Program-made: the position numbers and the translations under genes
Source of the DNA: Actinomyces graevenitzii C83
GTDB taxonomy: Bacteria; Actinomycetota; Actinomycetes; Actinomycetales; Actinomycetaceae
NCBI RefSeq assembly: GCF_000239695.1
Contig: NZ_JH470339.1
Location: 89,184-153,183, forward strand
DNA length: 64,000 nucleotides
Direction of reading: 5' to 3'
The notes under the pieces: model-generated
Database searches by the model: none
Told to the model about the DNA's origin: nothing
The model's input: the letters and a program-made list of their open reading frames with translations, nothing else
Shown: one piece after another, positions 26,454 to 34,302 of the stretch
How the letters are laid out: the number at the start of each line of letters is the position of its first letter
Position numbering within the stretch: position 1 is the first letter of the stretch

Positions 26454-27177
26454 GATTAACCGCCTCGACTACAACCCATTGCGTGCCGTTGTATTCAAGC
26501 TTTACGGCAGCCCACCGTGATTGATTCTGAAAATATCGTGTAGTCCCATCACTGTAATATTGCGTGAAAGCATTGCGCTCAAAGTCTACTTGTATCATTA
26601 CTTCCTGTTTAAAGTCATTTCTGCGAAAAGCATCAGTGAATTTAACTGTGACCGGGTCAGTCCAGCCACCTAAAGTATGATTTTCTTTTGCGTGTTCCAC
26701 TGGTTTTGTTGCCATAAAACCGTTGCCCGGACACAATTCCTTGTATTCGCTAGTTTTTCCAGTGGTGTAGATGTAGTAGTAGAGCTGTACCCAATATTTG
26801 GCGGTAGCTATTGCACCGTCATCACTATTGACTGTGATCAGCTCTGGTTTGGGTGGTGGCGGCGTGGCCAGGGCCCGCTTCTTAGAGGCTTCCAGCTCTG
26901 GTGTCATGATGAGTGTCGGGCTAGCTGTAGCACCGGGCGTGGCAGCTACAGTAGGCGCGCCGGTTGCGGTAGGCACACCACTGGCCCTGGTTTTACTGCT
27001 GGCTTTTGGCGTGGCGGTGCCTGCTTTAGTGTGTGCATTGGCGACGGCGGCCTTACTGCTAGCCGTGTTTGAAGCGTTTTGTTCCTGGCCCCCACTACAC
27101 CCAGCCAACCCCGAGCAGGCCAGTAGTGTTAAGGCCAGTGCGGCCTGAAAGCTGCGTTTAGTTACTACGACCCCCAT
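26443..27177 (-). CDS. DUF6318-like lipoprotein, array copy 5
   Basis: 244 residues and the most upstream copy. Start MGVVVTKRSFQAALALTLLA, lipobox LAGC, long linker with GVPTATGAPTVAATPGATA repeats. The conserved connector MTPELEASKKRALATPPPP is shared with copy 3, and the YWVQLYYYIYTTGK block with copy 4, so the copies look mosaic. The ribosome site is GGGGGAA. The 219 bases upstream hold a leader shared with the small ORF at 27,397-27,594 and probably the promoter of the whole array. Confidence 0.87.
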   Translation of the reverse strand: MGVVVTKRSFQAALALTLLACSGLAGCSGGQEQNASNTASSKAAVANAHTKAGTATPKASSKTRASGVPTATGAPTVAATPGATASPTLIMTPELEASKKRALATPPPPKPELITVNSDDGAIATAKYWVQLYYYIYTTGKTSEYKELCPGNGFMATKPVEHAKENHTLGGWTDPVTVKFTDAFRRNDFKQEVMIQVDFERNAFTQYYSDGTTRYFQNQSRWAAVKLEYNGTQWVVVEAVNREI

Positions 27178-27204
27178 TGTGTTCCCCCGTGATTTATCTA
27201 CACT

Positions 27205-27330
27205 GATGAAGCTTTAAGGGAGTGTTGGGGAAGTATTACAAAGCATGGTACATAACACCCCGTACTTTTGGAGTGTTATACACTGTGTTTAGTAATGCCT
27301 AATATTTTAGGTCTGTAATCTGGATCTCGC
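27205..27330 (-). promoter_or_regulatory. Leader/promoter region of the lipoprotein-PKD array
   Basis: AT-rich stretch upstream of copy 5. It contains the dyad AGTGTATAACACT (minus strand) and words shared with a second block at about 27,625-27,755 (TACATAACRCCCC, TTTAGTAATGC, ATTTTAGG). The -10 could be TATAAC inside the dyad, with a weak TTAGGC 16 bases before it. This is a tentative promoter. Confidence 0.4.
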
Positions 27331-27396
27331 AGGCAAATCAAAAAACCTGCACTAATGTGTCTCAAGCCACTAATAAAACTGAGAAAAATTGCTTCC

Positions 27397-27594
27397 TCAG
27401 GTGTTGGTAGATATCAGGTTGAGCCTCAGGATGGGGCTGCTTGAGGTGGTAGCAGTGCTGTTTGCTTTGGCGACGACGCCGCCCAGCTTGGTTGAGTCAG
27501 TAGTGTTGGAGTTAGCGCCGCTGAGCGTGGCACGCTCTGGCGACACTGAAACTAGCGCCATTTGTGTGGCGCCTAGATAGAGTCCCCGCTGCAT
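27397..27594 (-). CDS. Small ORF behind a duplicated array leader, possibly a relic
   Basis: 65 codons, ATG at 27594 with a GAGGGA ribosome site and the same GATCATGAGGGAA-like leader as the lipoprotein genes. The product has no signal peptide and ends in NSTATTSSSPILRLNLISTNT-like text; the end loosely recalls the TVTTTETSSPFNLY end of the PKD proteins. It could be a short functional peptide or, more likely, a fused relic of a sixth cassette. I am unsure that it is expressed. Confidence 0.4.
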   Translation of the reverse strand: MQRGLYLGATQMALVSVSPERATLSGANSNTTDSTKLGGVVAKANSTATTSSSPILRLNLISTNT

Positions 27595-27939
27595 TCCCTC
27601 ATGATCAACATTGCTTGATTAGTTAAGGAAGTAATGAGGGCTGCTACAAAACATGCTACATAACGCCCCACATTATTAGGTTGCTGTTTAGAGCTTTTAG
27701 TAATGCGTGGGTTAGTGTGTTTGGTGATACGTAAAATTTTAGGCTCACCCCGAGCCCTACATGGCTAAATCAAAATCCCGGAACAACACCTCGTGAATCT
27801 GCGCCCGTATTTGTAAAAACTACGCAATCTGTAAAAACTATGCACGTGTTATTCTGCCCAGTTTGAGTGGCTAAGGCTCTCTCAATCAAGCTCAAACGGC
27901 CAGGGTTCGCTTAGCCCAGGTCAAGCAGGTAAGCCTCGC
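27595..27939. other. Intergenic stretch with a second copy of the array leader
   Basis: 345 bases. From 27,610 to about 27,755 it matches the 27,205-27,315 leader in order and content. From 27,893 to 27,939 there is a decayed copy of the exonuclease gene's 3' end (TTAGCCCAGGTCAAG recurs about 30 bases later as CTCAGCCCAGGTCAAG at the real stop). Nothing else is evident. Confidence 0.5.
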
Positions 27940-28671
27940 TCAGCCCAGGTCAAGTGGCCAGGACTCGCTAGCGGGAACGGCATCAGGGCGCGTCTTACTG
28001 AGCCACTGGTTGAAGGAGCGCGCCCACTTGGCGTGCGAGCGGGCTTGCCAAGCATTAGCCTCAGTCAGGTTTAACTGTGCCAACTGCTTATGCTTAAGTG
28101 CCATCGTCTGCAAAACATCCAATGTGGCCTGCACATCTACCTCAGCGGTGTGCAGCCGCTCGTCGTTTTCGACGCCGTAAACCTCAATCAGGTTCTCCAA
28201 CTTGCGCTTGCCTTTACGCCAGCGCTCTAGCTCTCGATCCAGTACCAGCGGATCTAGCACCGGCGTTGGCTCACCGCCCAAACGCTCGGTTAGTGTGGCT
28301 AGGCCGTGGCGCTTAAGCTCAGATTCCATCAGGGTTAGGTCATAGCTGGCGTTAAAAATGACTAGCGGAATCGACGCCTGCAGCGCCTCAACAATATGGG
28401 TGGCGAGCTGCTCCAAAACCTCCTCAATGAGGGCGCCGTGAGTTTTAGCCACCTCGTTGGTAATTCCGTGCACGGCCGTGGCGCCGGCGGGAATCTCGAC
28501 GCCGGGATTGGCCAGCCAGGTGCTTACGGTGTCTTGGGTGCGGGTGGGGGCGTCGCTACTGGCAGGGCGGAACACCAAAGCGGCCGTCACCAGCCGGTCA
28601 TGGCGAGGGTCAACCCCGGTAGTTTCCGTATCGAAGCCCAATAAGGGGCCGTTAAACCATGGTGTGCTCAT
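27940..28671 (-). CDS. DEDDh 3'-5' exonuclease (DNA polymerase III epsilon-like)
   Basis: 243-residue exonuclease. Exo I is FDTETTGVDPRHDR (Asp and Glu for metal binding), with GATAVHGITNEVAKTHG between motifs, Exo II is NASYDLTLMESELKRHG, and Exo III is RLHTAEVDVQATLDVL with the catalytic His and Asp. It lacks other domains, so it is a stand-alone nuclease similar to those annotated as DNA polymerase III epsilon in actinobacteria. Role inferred: DNA or RNA end trimming in repair or turnover. The ATG at 28671 has GGAGAAAAC upstream. It stands alone on the minus strand. Confidence 0.92.
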   Translation of the reverse strand: MSTPWFNGPLLGFDTETTGVDPRHDRLVTAALVFRPASSDAPTRTQDTVSTWLANPGVEIPAGATAVHGITNEVAKTHGALIEEVLEQLATHIVEALQASIPLVIFNASYDLTLMESELKRHGLATLTERLGGEPTPVLDPLVLDRELERWRKGKRKLENLIEVYGVENDERLHTAEVDVQATLDVLQTMALKHKQLAQLNLTEANAWQARSHAKWARSFNQWLSKTRPDAVPASESWPLDLG

Positions 28672-29047
28672 GTTTTCTCCTGGTGGATGCGATTTGGTGG
28701 ATAAGTTGTGCTTTGGTGGCTGACGGCTGCCGGGGTACCTATAGCGCCGGGTGTCGGGTGCCAGGTGCCTGGGCTGTCGGATTGGCTAGGCCGCAGGTGC
28801 CGATGCAATGACAGACAATGCTGCCGGCATGACACTCCGGGCCGGGTGTTACTTTAAGTTTGGCATGTCTATACCCCTCGCTAAGGTGCCATTTTTACGT
28901 CATTTTGGCGGGGATAGGGGAGCGCCGGGGATAGAGGCGGCGGCAGGAGCGGGAGATAGGGGGGCAGGGACAGGAGTGACGGCAGGGGTGGGGGTAACGC
29001 CGGTGGCGGGGGCGACGACGTCGTAAAAGCCAGCTGGGACCGAAGCT

Positions 29048-29093
29048 GTCTGCTGCTGGAACTGAAAGCCGTCTGCTGCTGGAACTGAAAGCC
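29048..29093. repeat. 23-bp perfect tandem duplication
   Basis: 29048-29070 and 29071-29093 are identical (starting GTCTGCTGCTGGAACTGAAA). It is non-coding and about 200 bases upstream of ptsH. Confidence 0.92.
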
Positions 29094-29181
29094 TACGCTA
29101 AGTCCTTACAGGTGCTGTACAGACAATAAAACCAGTATGTTTGCCAAAAAATTTATTTACCCGCTTAACCCAGGTGAAATT

Positions 29182-29208
29182 TTGACCTAGAACACGGTAA
29201 AGTAATAC
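29182..29208 (+). promoter_or_regulatory. Possible ptsH promoter
   Basis: TTGACC at 29182-29187 and TAATAC at 29203-29208 with a short 15-base spacer, 80 bases before the start codon. The spacing is suboptimal, so this is tentative. Confidence 0.3.
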
Positions 29209-29288
29209 CCGGCACGCGCGGCGACCTGCGGCGCGTTCTCGTAGCTACCAGCCAACGCTGGCAATAACTTCAGTCAAGGAGAATGTTT

Positions 29289-29555
29289 ATGGCACAGGTA
29301 ACCGCCACCATCGCCTCCAAGGTCGGCCTACACGCTCGTCCTGCCGCTGCTTTCGTCAAGGCCGTTGGCGAACAGGGCATCCCGGTCACCATTGCCAAGG
29401 AAGGCGGCAGCCCGGTAGACGCTTCCTACATCCTCGGTGTCATGACCCTAGGCGCCACTTTCGGTGACGTCGTCACCCTGACCAGCGAGGCCGAGGGTGC
29501 CGAGGCCGGTCTGGAAGCCCTCAAGGCTCTACTGGAGACCGACCTGGACGCCTGA
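29289..29555 (+). CDS. ptsH: HPr, phosphocarrier of the PTS
   Basis: 88-residue phosphocarrier. The phosphorylated His15 is in VGLHARPAAAF. The middle reads GSPVDASYILGVMTLGA, where the residue aligned with regulatory Ser46 of Firmicutes HPr is Tyr, so HPr-kinase control is not expected, as in other actinobacteria. I choose the ATG at 29289, seven bases after AAGGAG; the ATG at 29283 abuts that site. It is monocistronic with its own terminator. It passes phosphate from enzyme I to sugar permeases; neither enzyme I nor a permease lies nearby. Confidence 0.95.
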   Translation: MAQVTATIASKVGLHARPAAAFVKAVGEQGIPVTIAKEGGSPVDASYILGVMTLGATFGDVVTLTSEAEGAEAGLEALKALLETDLDA

Positions 29556-29571
29556 TACGTCTAAACTTAAG

Positions 29572-29605
29572 CCCCCGCCAGCGTTTTTACGCAGCGGGGG
29601 TTTTT
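29572..29605 (+). terminator. Terminator after ptsH
   Basis: CCCCCGC (29572-29578) pairs with GCGGGGG (29594-29600) around an inner GCGT/ACGC hairpin, then TTTTT. Confidence 0.9.
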
Positions 29606-29626
29606 GTTTGTCTTTAATATTGGCCT

Positions 29627-30547
29627 ATGACGACTGTTGTTGCGGTAGATGGTTCGGCCCTGGGCAATCCCGGTCCGGCTGGTTGGGCTTGGTACGTGGA
29701 CGAAAACTGCTGGGCGGCTGGGGGATGGCCTAGCAGCAGCAATAATCGGGGCGAACTTACAGCGCTGTTGGAGCTACTGAAAGCCACGGCCCCCACCAAT
29801 GAGGAATTGCATGTGCTGGCTGATTCGCAGTACGTGATTAATTCGGTGACTAAATGGATAGCGGGCTGGAAAGCTAATGGTTGGCGTAAAGCCGATAAAA
29901 AACCAGTGGTTAATGTTGACTTAATGCAGGCTATCGATAAAGCCATTACTGGCCGTAAGGTGAGTTTTGAATGGGTGCGTGGTCACAGCGGCCACCCCCT
30001 CAATGAAGCCGCTGATGATAAGGCCCGCGCCGCCGCCAGGGCTTATCAGCATCACAGCTCGGTGGAGAGTGGCCCGGGGTGGACTCGCGGGGAAAATAAG
30101 GGGACTACGACGACGGCGCCCGGCTCAGCTCAGGGGTCGACGACGGCGCCCGGCTCAGCTCAGGGGTCGAAGTCTGCTAGTAAAGCTGCTAGCCAGCCAA
30201 ATGAAAAACAGGTGAAGACTAGTGCTAATACGTCAGGTGAGGCGAAAACTATGTCTAGCCAACAAAAAATTGCTAATGCACAGCAGAGCATCGCTGCTTT
30301 GCAACAACAGATTGCGCAGACGCAACGAGAAATTGCCTCAGAACAGCAAAAGATAGTTGCCGCCCACCAAAGCATTGTGACGATTCAACAAAATATCACG
30401 GCAGCGCAACAAAAGATCGCCAAGATTCAACAAAGAATTGCTAGCGCACAGCAAAAAATTGTCTCAGCGCAGCAAGAAATTTTATCTGCTAACCGCCACG
30501 GCGGACGCGCTAAATCAGCTGACGCTAACCCCGACACCCTGTTTTAG
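29627..30547 (+). CDS. rnhA: Ribonuclease HI with heptad-repeat C-terminal tail
   Basis: 306 residues, about twice the normal length. Residues 1-145 are RNase HI, cutting the RNA of RNA-DNA hybrids: catalytic Asp in VAVDGSALGNPGPAGW, Glu in NNRGELTALLELL, Asp in VLADSQYVINS, His in RGHSGHPLNEAADDKA and the final Asp next to it. A Gly/Ser/Thr linker with a perfect 10-residue duplication (TTAPGSAQGS) follows. Residues about 210-290 are some ten exact 7-residue repeats of the form x-Q-Q-x-I-x-x (AQQKIAK, IQQRIAS, AQQKIVS), which should form a long coiled coil. The domain order is plain; the tail's role is unknown. The ATG start is 9 bases after the ptsH terminator region. Confidence 0.93.
   Translation: MTTVVAVDGSALGNPGPAGWAWYVDENCWAAGGWPSSSNNRGELTALLELLKATAPTNEELHVLADSQYVINSVTKWIAGWKANGWRKADKKPVVNVDLMQAIDKAITGRKVSFEWVRGHSGHPLNEAADDKARAAARAYQHHSSVESGPGWTRGENKGTTTTAPGSAQGSTTAPGSAQGSKSASKAASQPNEKQVKTSANTSGEAKTMSSQQKIANAQQSIAALQQQIAQTQREIASEQQKIVAAHQSIVTIQQNITAAQQKIAKIQQRIASAQQKIVSAQQEILSANRHGGRAKSADANPDTLF
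30111..30170 (+). repeat. 30-bp perfect tandem duplication in rnhA linker
   Basis: 30111-30140 and 30141-30170 are identical and in frame, duplicating ten linker residues. The unit starts CGACGGCGCCCGGCTCAGCT. Confidence 0.95.
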
Positions 30548-30580
30548 GGGCAGGCCGCACGTTTAACGTGAAACAAAAAG

Positions 30581-30612
30581 ATGTGGGCCGGAATGTAAAT
30601 TCCGGCCCACAT
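30581..30612. terminator. Bidirectional terminator between rnhA and ackA
   Basis: A perfect 14-base stem (30581-30594 with 30599-30612) and four-base loop lies between convergent genes. A-rich sequence flanks it on the left and TTGCTTTT on the right. Confidence 0.9.
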
Positions 30613-30687
30613 TGCTTTTAACCCCGGTTAGCTTTGCGGCAACAACGCGGCGCCACTGGCGCCGCTAGTACTAGCGCGGCTTATGCC

Positions 30688-31872
30688 TCAGACCAGGCTC
30701 ATGGCCTGGCGGGCGATGGCCAGTTCCTCGTTGGTGGGTACTACCAGCACCTTCACCTTCGAGTCGGGGGTGGACACCACGCGCGGCTCGGGGCTGCGCT
30801 GGTTGTTGGCCTGCTCATCTAGCTCAACACCCAACCAACCCAGGCGAGCGCACAGCTCGGCGCGGATGGCGGCGTCGTTCTCACCAATACCAGCGGTGAA
30901 GGTGAGGGCATCTAGGCCACCCATGACGGCGGTGTAAGAACCCACGTACTTGAGTAGGCGGTGAATGTAGATGTCCATGGCTTCGCGGGCCTGGGTGTCG
31001 CCGGCGTCGATACGCTTCCACACTTCACGCATGTCGTTGTCGCCGCACAGGCCCTTCATGCCGGATTCGCGGTTGAACAGGTGGTCCAGCTCCTGGGCGT
31101 CCATCCCGGCCACGCGGGCCAGGTGGAATACTGCAGCCGGGTCGATGTCGCCGGTGCGGGTGCCCATAACCAGGCCCTCCAGCGGGGTTAGACCCATGGA
31201 GGTGTCTACCGCGCGCCCGCACACAACAGCGGAGGCGCTGGCGCCGTTACCCAGGTGCAGCACAATCTGCTTGAGGTCGTCGCGACCTAGCAGCTGGCTG
31301 ACAGTAGAGGAAACGTACTGGTGGCTGGTGCCGTGGGCGCCGTAGCGGCGAATCTCGTACTTGTCAGCAACCTCGCGGTTCAGGGCGTAACGCGCGGAGG
31401 CTTCGGGCAGGCCCTGGAAGAAAGCGGTGTCGAAAACAACCACGTGCGGCACATCGGGCAGCAGCTGGCGAGCCACGCGGATACCGGCTAGGGCCGGGCC
31501 GTTGTGTAGCGGGCCTAGCGGAATTAGCGCCTCCACCCGGTTTTCTACCGCCTCGTCCACCAGGGCGGGGCCGTCAAAGTAGCGTCCACCTTGCACTACG
31601 CGGTGACCGACGGCGGCAATGTTGGCTTCTGCCAGGGAGGGGCCTTCGCTTTCGAACAGCTCCAGTACCTTGGCTAGGCCGGCGCGGTGGTCAGGTACGG
31701 GAGCTTCGATCACGGTCTTAGCTTCGTCGTGCTTGTGGGTGATCGCGCCCATTTCCTCACCGATACGCTCCACCAGACCCGAGGCCAGAGCCTGACCAGA
31801 GTCGGGGTCTACCAGCTGGTACTTGATGGAGGAAGAACCGGAGTTGATCACCAAAACGGTGTGCAGTGCCAT
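30688..31872 (-). CDS. ackA: Acetate kinase
   Basis: 394 residues; interconverts acetyl phosphate and ADP with acetate and ATP. The ASKHA fold shows VLVINSGSSSIKYQLVD at the start, VGHRVVQGGRYFDGPALV, VVFDTAFFQGLPE with the catalytic Asp, RRYGAHGTSHQYV, HLGNGASASAVVCGRAVDTSMG, and GIGENDAAIRAELCARLG near the end. It follows pta on the same strand after 39 bases, the usual order in actinobacteria, making one acetate-forming, ATP-yielding unit. Confidence 0.96.
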   Translation of the reverse strand: MALHTVLVINSGSSSIKYQLVDPDSGQALASGLVERIGEEMGAITHKHDEAKTVIEAPVPDHRAGLAKVLELFESEGPSLAEANIAAVGHRVVQGGRYFDGPALVDEAVENRVEALIPLGPLHNGPALAGIRVARQLLPDVPHVVVFDTAFFQGLPEASARYALNREVADKYEIRRYGAHGTSHQYVSSTVSQLLGRDDLKQIVLHLGNGASASAVVCGRAVDTSMGLTPLEGLVMGTRTGDIDPAAVFHLARVAGMDAQELDHLFNRESGMKGLCGDNDMREVWKRIDAGDTQAREAMDIYIHRLLKYVGSYTAVMGGLDALTFTAGIGENDAAIRAELCARLGWLGVELDEQANNQRSPEPRVVSTPDSKVKVLVVPTNEELAIARQAMSLV

Positions 31873-31911
31873 AAAAATCCCTTGCGTTACTTGCGTTGTT
31901 AGTGCTTGATT

Positions 31912-33969
31912 TTAGCCCTGTGCCTGTACGGCAGTGATGGCCACGGTGTTAATGATGTCTTCCACCAATGCACCGCGAGACAGGTCGTTTACCGGCTTGT
32001 TCAGGCCCTGCAGGATCGGGCCCACCGCCACCGCTCCAGAAGAACGCTGCACGGCCTTGTAGCCGATGTTACCGCTGGAAAGGTCCGGGAAGATGAACAC
32101 GTTGGCGCGTCCGGCGACGGCGCTACCGGGGGCCTTAGCGGCGGCCACGGAGGGGTCGATGGCGGCGTCGTACTGAATGGGGCCCTCAACGGCCAGCTCA
32201 GGGGCCTTTTGACGGACCAACTCAGTGGCGGCGCGGACCTTGTCCACATCCGCGCCCTTACCGGAGGTGCCGGTGGAGAAGGACAGCATGGCCACGCGCG
32301 GCTCCACCCCAAACTGACGGGCGGTTTCAGCCGAAGAAATAGCAATGTCAGCCAGCTGCTCAGCGGTGGGCTCAGGGTTGACGGCGCAGTCACCGTAAAC
32401 CAGTACGCGGTCTTCAAGCAGCATCAAGAACACCGAGGAAACAATGGAAGTGCCCGGCTTGGTCTTGATGATCTGGAAGGAAGGCACGATGGTGTGAGCG
32501 GTGGTGTGTACCGCGCCCGAAACCATACCGTCGGCGTCGCCCATGTGCACCATCATGGTGCCAAAGTAGGACACGTCCTGAACCTTTTCGCGGGCCTGCT
32601 CCAGGGTGACACCCTTCTTGGCGCGCAGGCGAGCAAACTCGGTGGCGTACTTTTCTAGCAGCTGCTCGTCGTGCACAGACACGATGCGGGCGCCGGAAAT
32701 GTTTAGGCCCAGCTCAGTGGCGCGGGCGTGCACAGCGTTTTCGTCACCCAGCAGCACCACGTTGGCTACGTTGCGGCGTAGCACGGAGTCGGCGGCGCGC
32801 AGCACACGGTCGTCTTCAGACTCGGGCAGCACAATGGTGCGGCGGTCGTTGCGGGCGCGCTCGATCAGTTCGCTTTGGAACATCAGCGGGGTAACCACCT
32901 CGGAGCGGGCTACATCCAGGGCGTCCATAATGCCCTTAACGTCAGCTTCCTGCTCGAAAGTGGTGATGGCGACGTCGATCTTGTGCTTGGAGCCCTGGGC
33001 GATGTGAGCCTTAATGGAACCAGCAGCCAGACCCACCTTGAAGGTGTCCAGGTTAGTGGTGATTATAGGTAGCGAGGTGCTTAGACCCTTGATCAGCTCA
33101 GCGGGCACGGTAGGCAGCGGGAAACCGCCGTTTAGTACCAAACCAGCCAGGGAAGGCATGGCGGTGGAGGCGTGCGCAGCAGCCAGGGCGATGATGATAC
33201 CTACGCGGTCTGAGGGCACAACCACCAGCTGGCCGTCACGTAGACGCTCCATGGCGTGGGAGACGTCCATAGCGCAGATGAGCAGGTCTTCAGCTTCACG
33301 TTCTAGCAGTGCCGGGTCGCCGGAAAGTAGCTGGCCGTCAATAGTGCGCATAACTTCGCCGACGCTGGGGGCGGCCAGTAGCGGCACTTCCGGGATGGAG
33401 GTGACGGTTAGTCCTTCCAGCTTGGACTTAAGCAGGTACTCGATAGCTTCGCGCTCGCTGGGCTTGCAGCGGTTGGCTACCACGGCCACCACCCGGGCGT
33501 GCTCGGCTGCGATTTCCTTAATCGATACCTGGGCGCTGGCTAGTGCTTCGGAGGGGCCCTGGTTGCCGTTTACTACCAGCAGGGTGGGGGCGCCAATGTT
33601 GGCTGCTACCTGGGCGTTTAGGGTCAGTTCGGGGTTGCCGGCGACGCCGTCGTAGTCAGAGCCGTCAATGATGACCACGTCGTGCTCGCGGGCCACATTG
33701 CGGTAGGCCTCAATGATGGCGGCCATGCCGGCTTCGGGGTCGGCGCGGAATTCGTCCCAGGTGACGCCAATGGCCTGCTCAGCGCTTAGGTGTGAGCCTG
33801 AGTGCTCAAGTAGGAGCGGGGTGAATAGGTCATTTTCACGGTCAAATACGAAGGGGCGGAAAATGCCAACTTTGGCCACCACCTTGGTTAACGCTGAAGC
33901 TAGGGACAAAGCCACCATTGACTTGCCCGAGCCAGCGCTGGGAGAGCTGATATAAATGCTGTGTGCCAC
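31912..33969 (-). CDS. pta: Phosphate acetyltransferase, long form
   Basis: 685 residues; converts acetyl-CoA and phosphate to acetyl phosphate. This is the long two-part form. The N-terminal part (about 1-340) has a P-loop BioD-like domain, SSPSAGSGKSMVALSLASAL, and a DRTGG-type regulatory segment. The C-terminal part (about 365-685) is the catalytic PTA domain: VLPESEDDRVLRAAD, GLNISGARIVSV, SYFGTMMVHMGDADGMVSGA, and SSGAVAVGPILQGLNKPVNDLSRG. In the P-loop part the motif is intact. It starts with GTG at 33969. It is cotranscribed with ackA. The N-terminal part is thought to sense cofactors in related enzymes. Confidence 0.95.
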   Translation of the reverse strand: MAHSIYISSPSAGSGKSMVALSLASALTKVVAKVGIFRPFVFDRENDLFTPLLLEHSGSHLSAEQAIGVTWDEFRADPEAGMAAIIEAYRNVAREHDVVIIDGSDYDGVAGNPELTLNAQVAANIGAPTLLVVNGNQGPSEALASAQVSIKEIAAEHARVVAVVANRCKPSEREAIEYLLKSKLEGLTVTSIPEVPLLAAPSVGEVMRTIDGQLLSGDPALLEREAEDLLICAMDVSHAMERLRDGQLVVVPSDRVGIIIALAAAHASTAMPSLAGLVLNGGFPLPTVPAELIKGLSTSLPIITTNLDTFKVGLAAGSIKAHIAQGSKHKIDVAITTFEQEADVKGIMDALDVARSEVVTPLMFQSELIERARNDRRTIVLPESEDDRVLRAADSVLRRNVANVVLLGDENAVHARATELGLNISGARIVSVHDEQLLEKYATEFARLRAKKGVTLEQAREKVQDVSYFGTMMVHMGDADGMVSGAVHTTAHTIVPSFQIIKTKPGTSIVSSVFLMLLEDRVLVYGDCAVNPEPTAEQLADIAISSAETARQFGVEPRVAMLSFSTGTSGKGADVDKVRAATELVRQKAPELAVEGPIQYDAAIDPSVAAAKAPGSAVAGRANVFIFPDLSSGNIGYKAVQRSSGAVAVGPILQGLNKPVNDLSRGALVEDIINTVAITAVQAQG

Positions 33970-34302
33970 GCTACAACCTCGGATCTTCTATCAAATCGTT
34001 CGCGGGGCGGCCGAGGTGACCTCGGCGTCCCATGCTCTAAGTCTGCCTCATTGTCATGCTTAACTTTGCCAAGCTTGGCTGTAGGCAGGGGTGAAACATC
34101 TCTTATTTTGTGGGTTTTTGTTAGTTATGTCGGTTTCCGACGGCGCTCGTGCGGGTGTGGTGCTGGTGCCGACGGCGTGCTTTTGGGGCCGACGGCGCAG
34201 CTCGGGCCGCCTGGGGTGAGGTGCCGACGCTGCCCCGGGTAGTACTGCGCCGCACCACCCCGGGCCGTACGCCGGCGTCCTGGGCGCCGTCGTCGTTGTA
34301 AC
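33970..34302. other. GC-rich intergenic stretch with CCGACGGCG words
   Basis: 333 bases upstream of pta. The nonamer CCGACGGCG occurs at 34,137, 34,169 and 34,189. The pta promoter should lie in the AT-richer 33,970-34,130 part (minus strand), but no clear match is visible. No gene is called. Confidence 0.45.

Larger units (their letters stand above)
28672..29288. other. Intergenic stretch with G-rich section upstream of ptsH
   Basis: 617 bases between divergent genes. A G-rich low-complexity section lies at 28,910-29,020 (many GGGGATAG/GGCAGG words). A 23-base direct repeat is at 29,048-29,093. An AT-rich promoter-like section follows before ptsH. An open frame at 28,808-29,026 has biased composition and no ribosome site; I do not call it. 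Confidence 0.5.

Noticed and set aside
28808..29026. Plus-strand frame upstream of ptsH
   Set aside because: G-rich low-complexity sequence without a ribosome site; no protein-like pattern.
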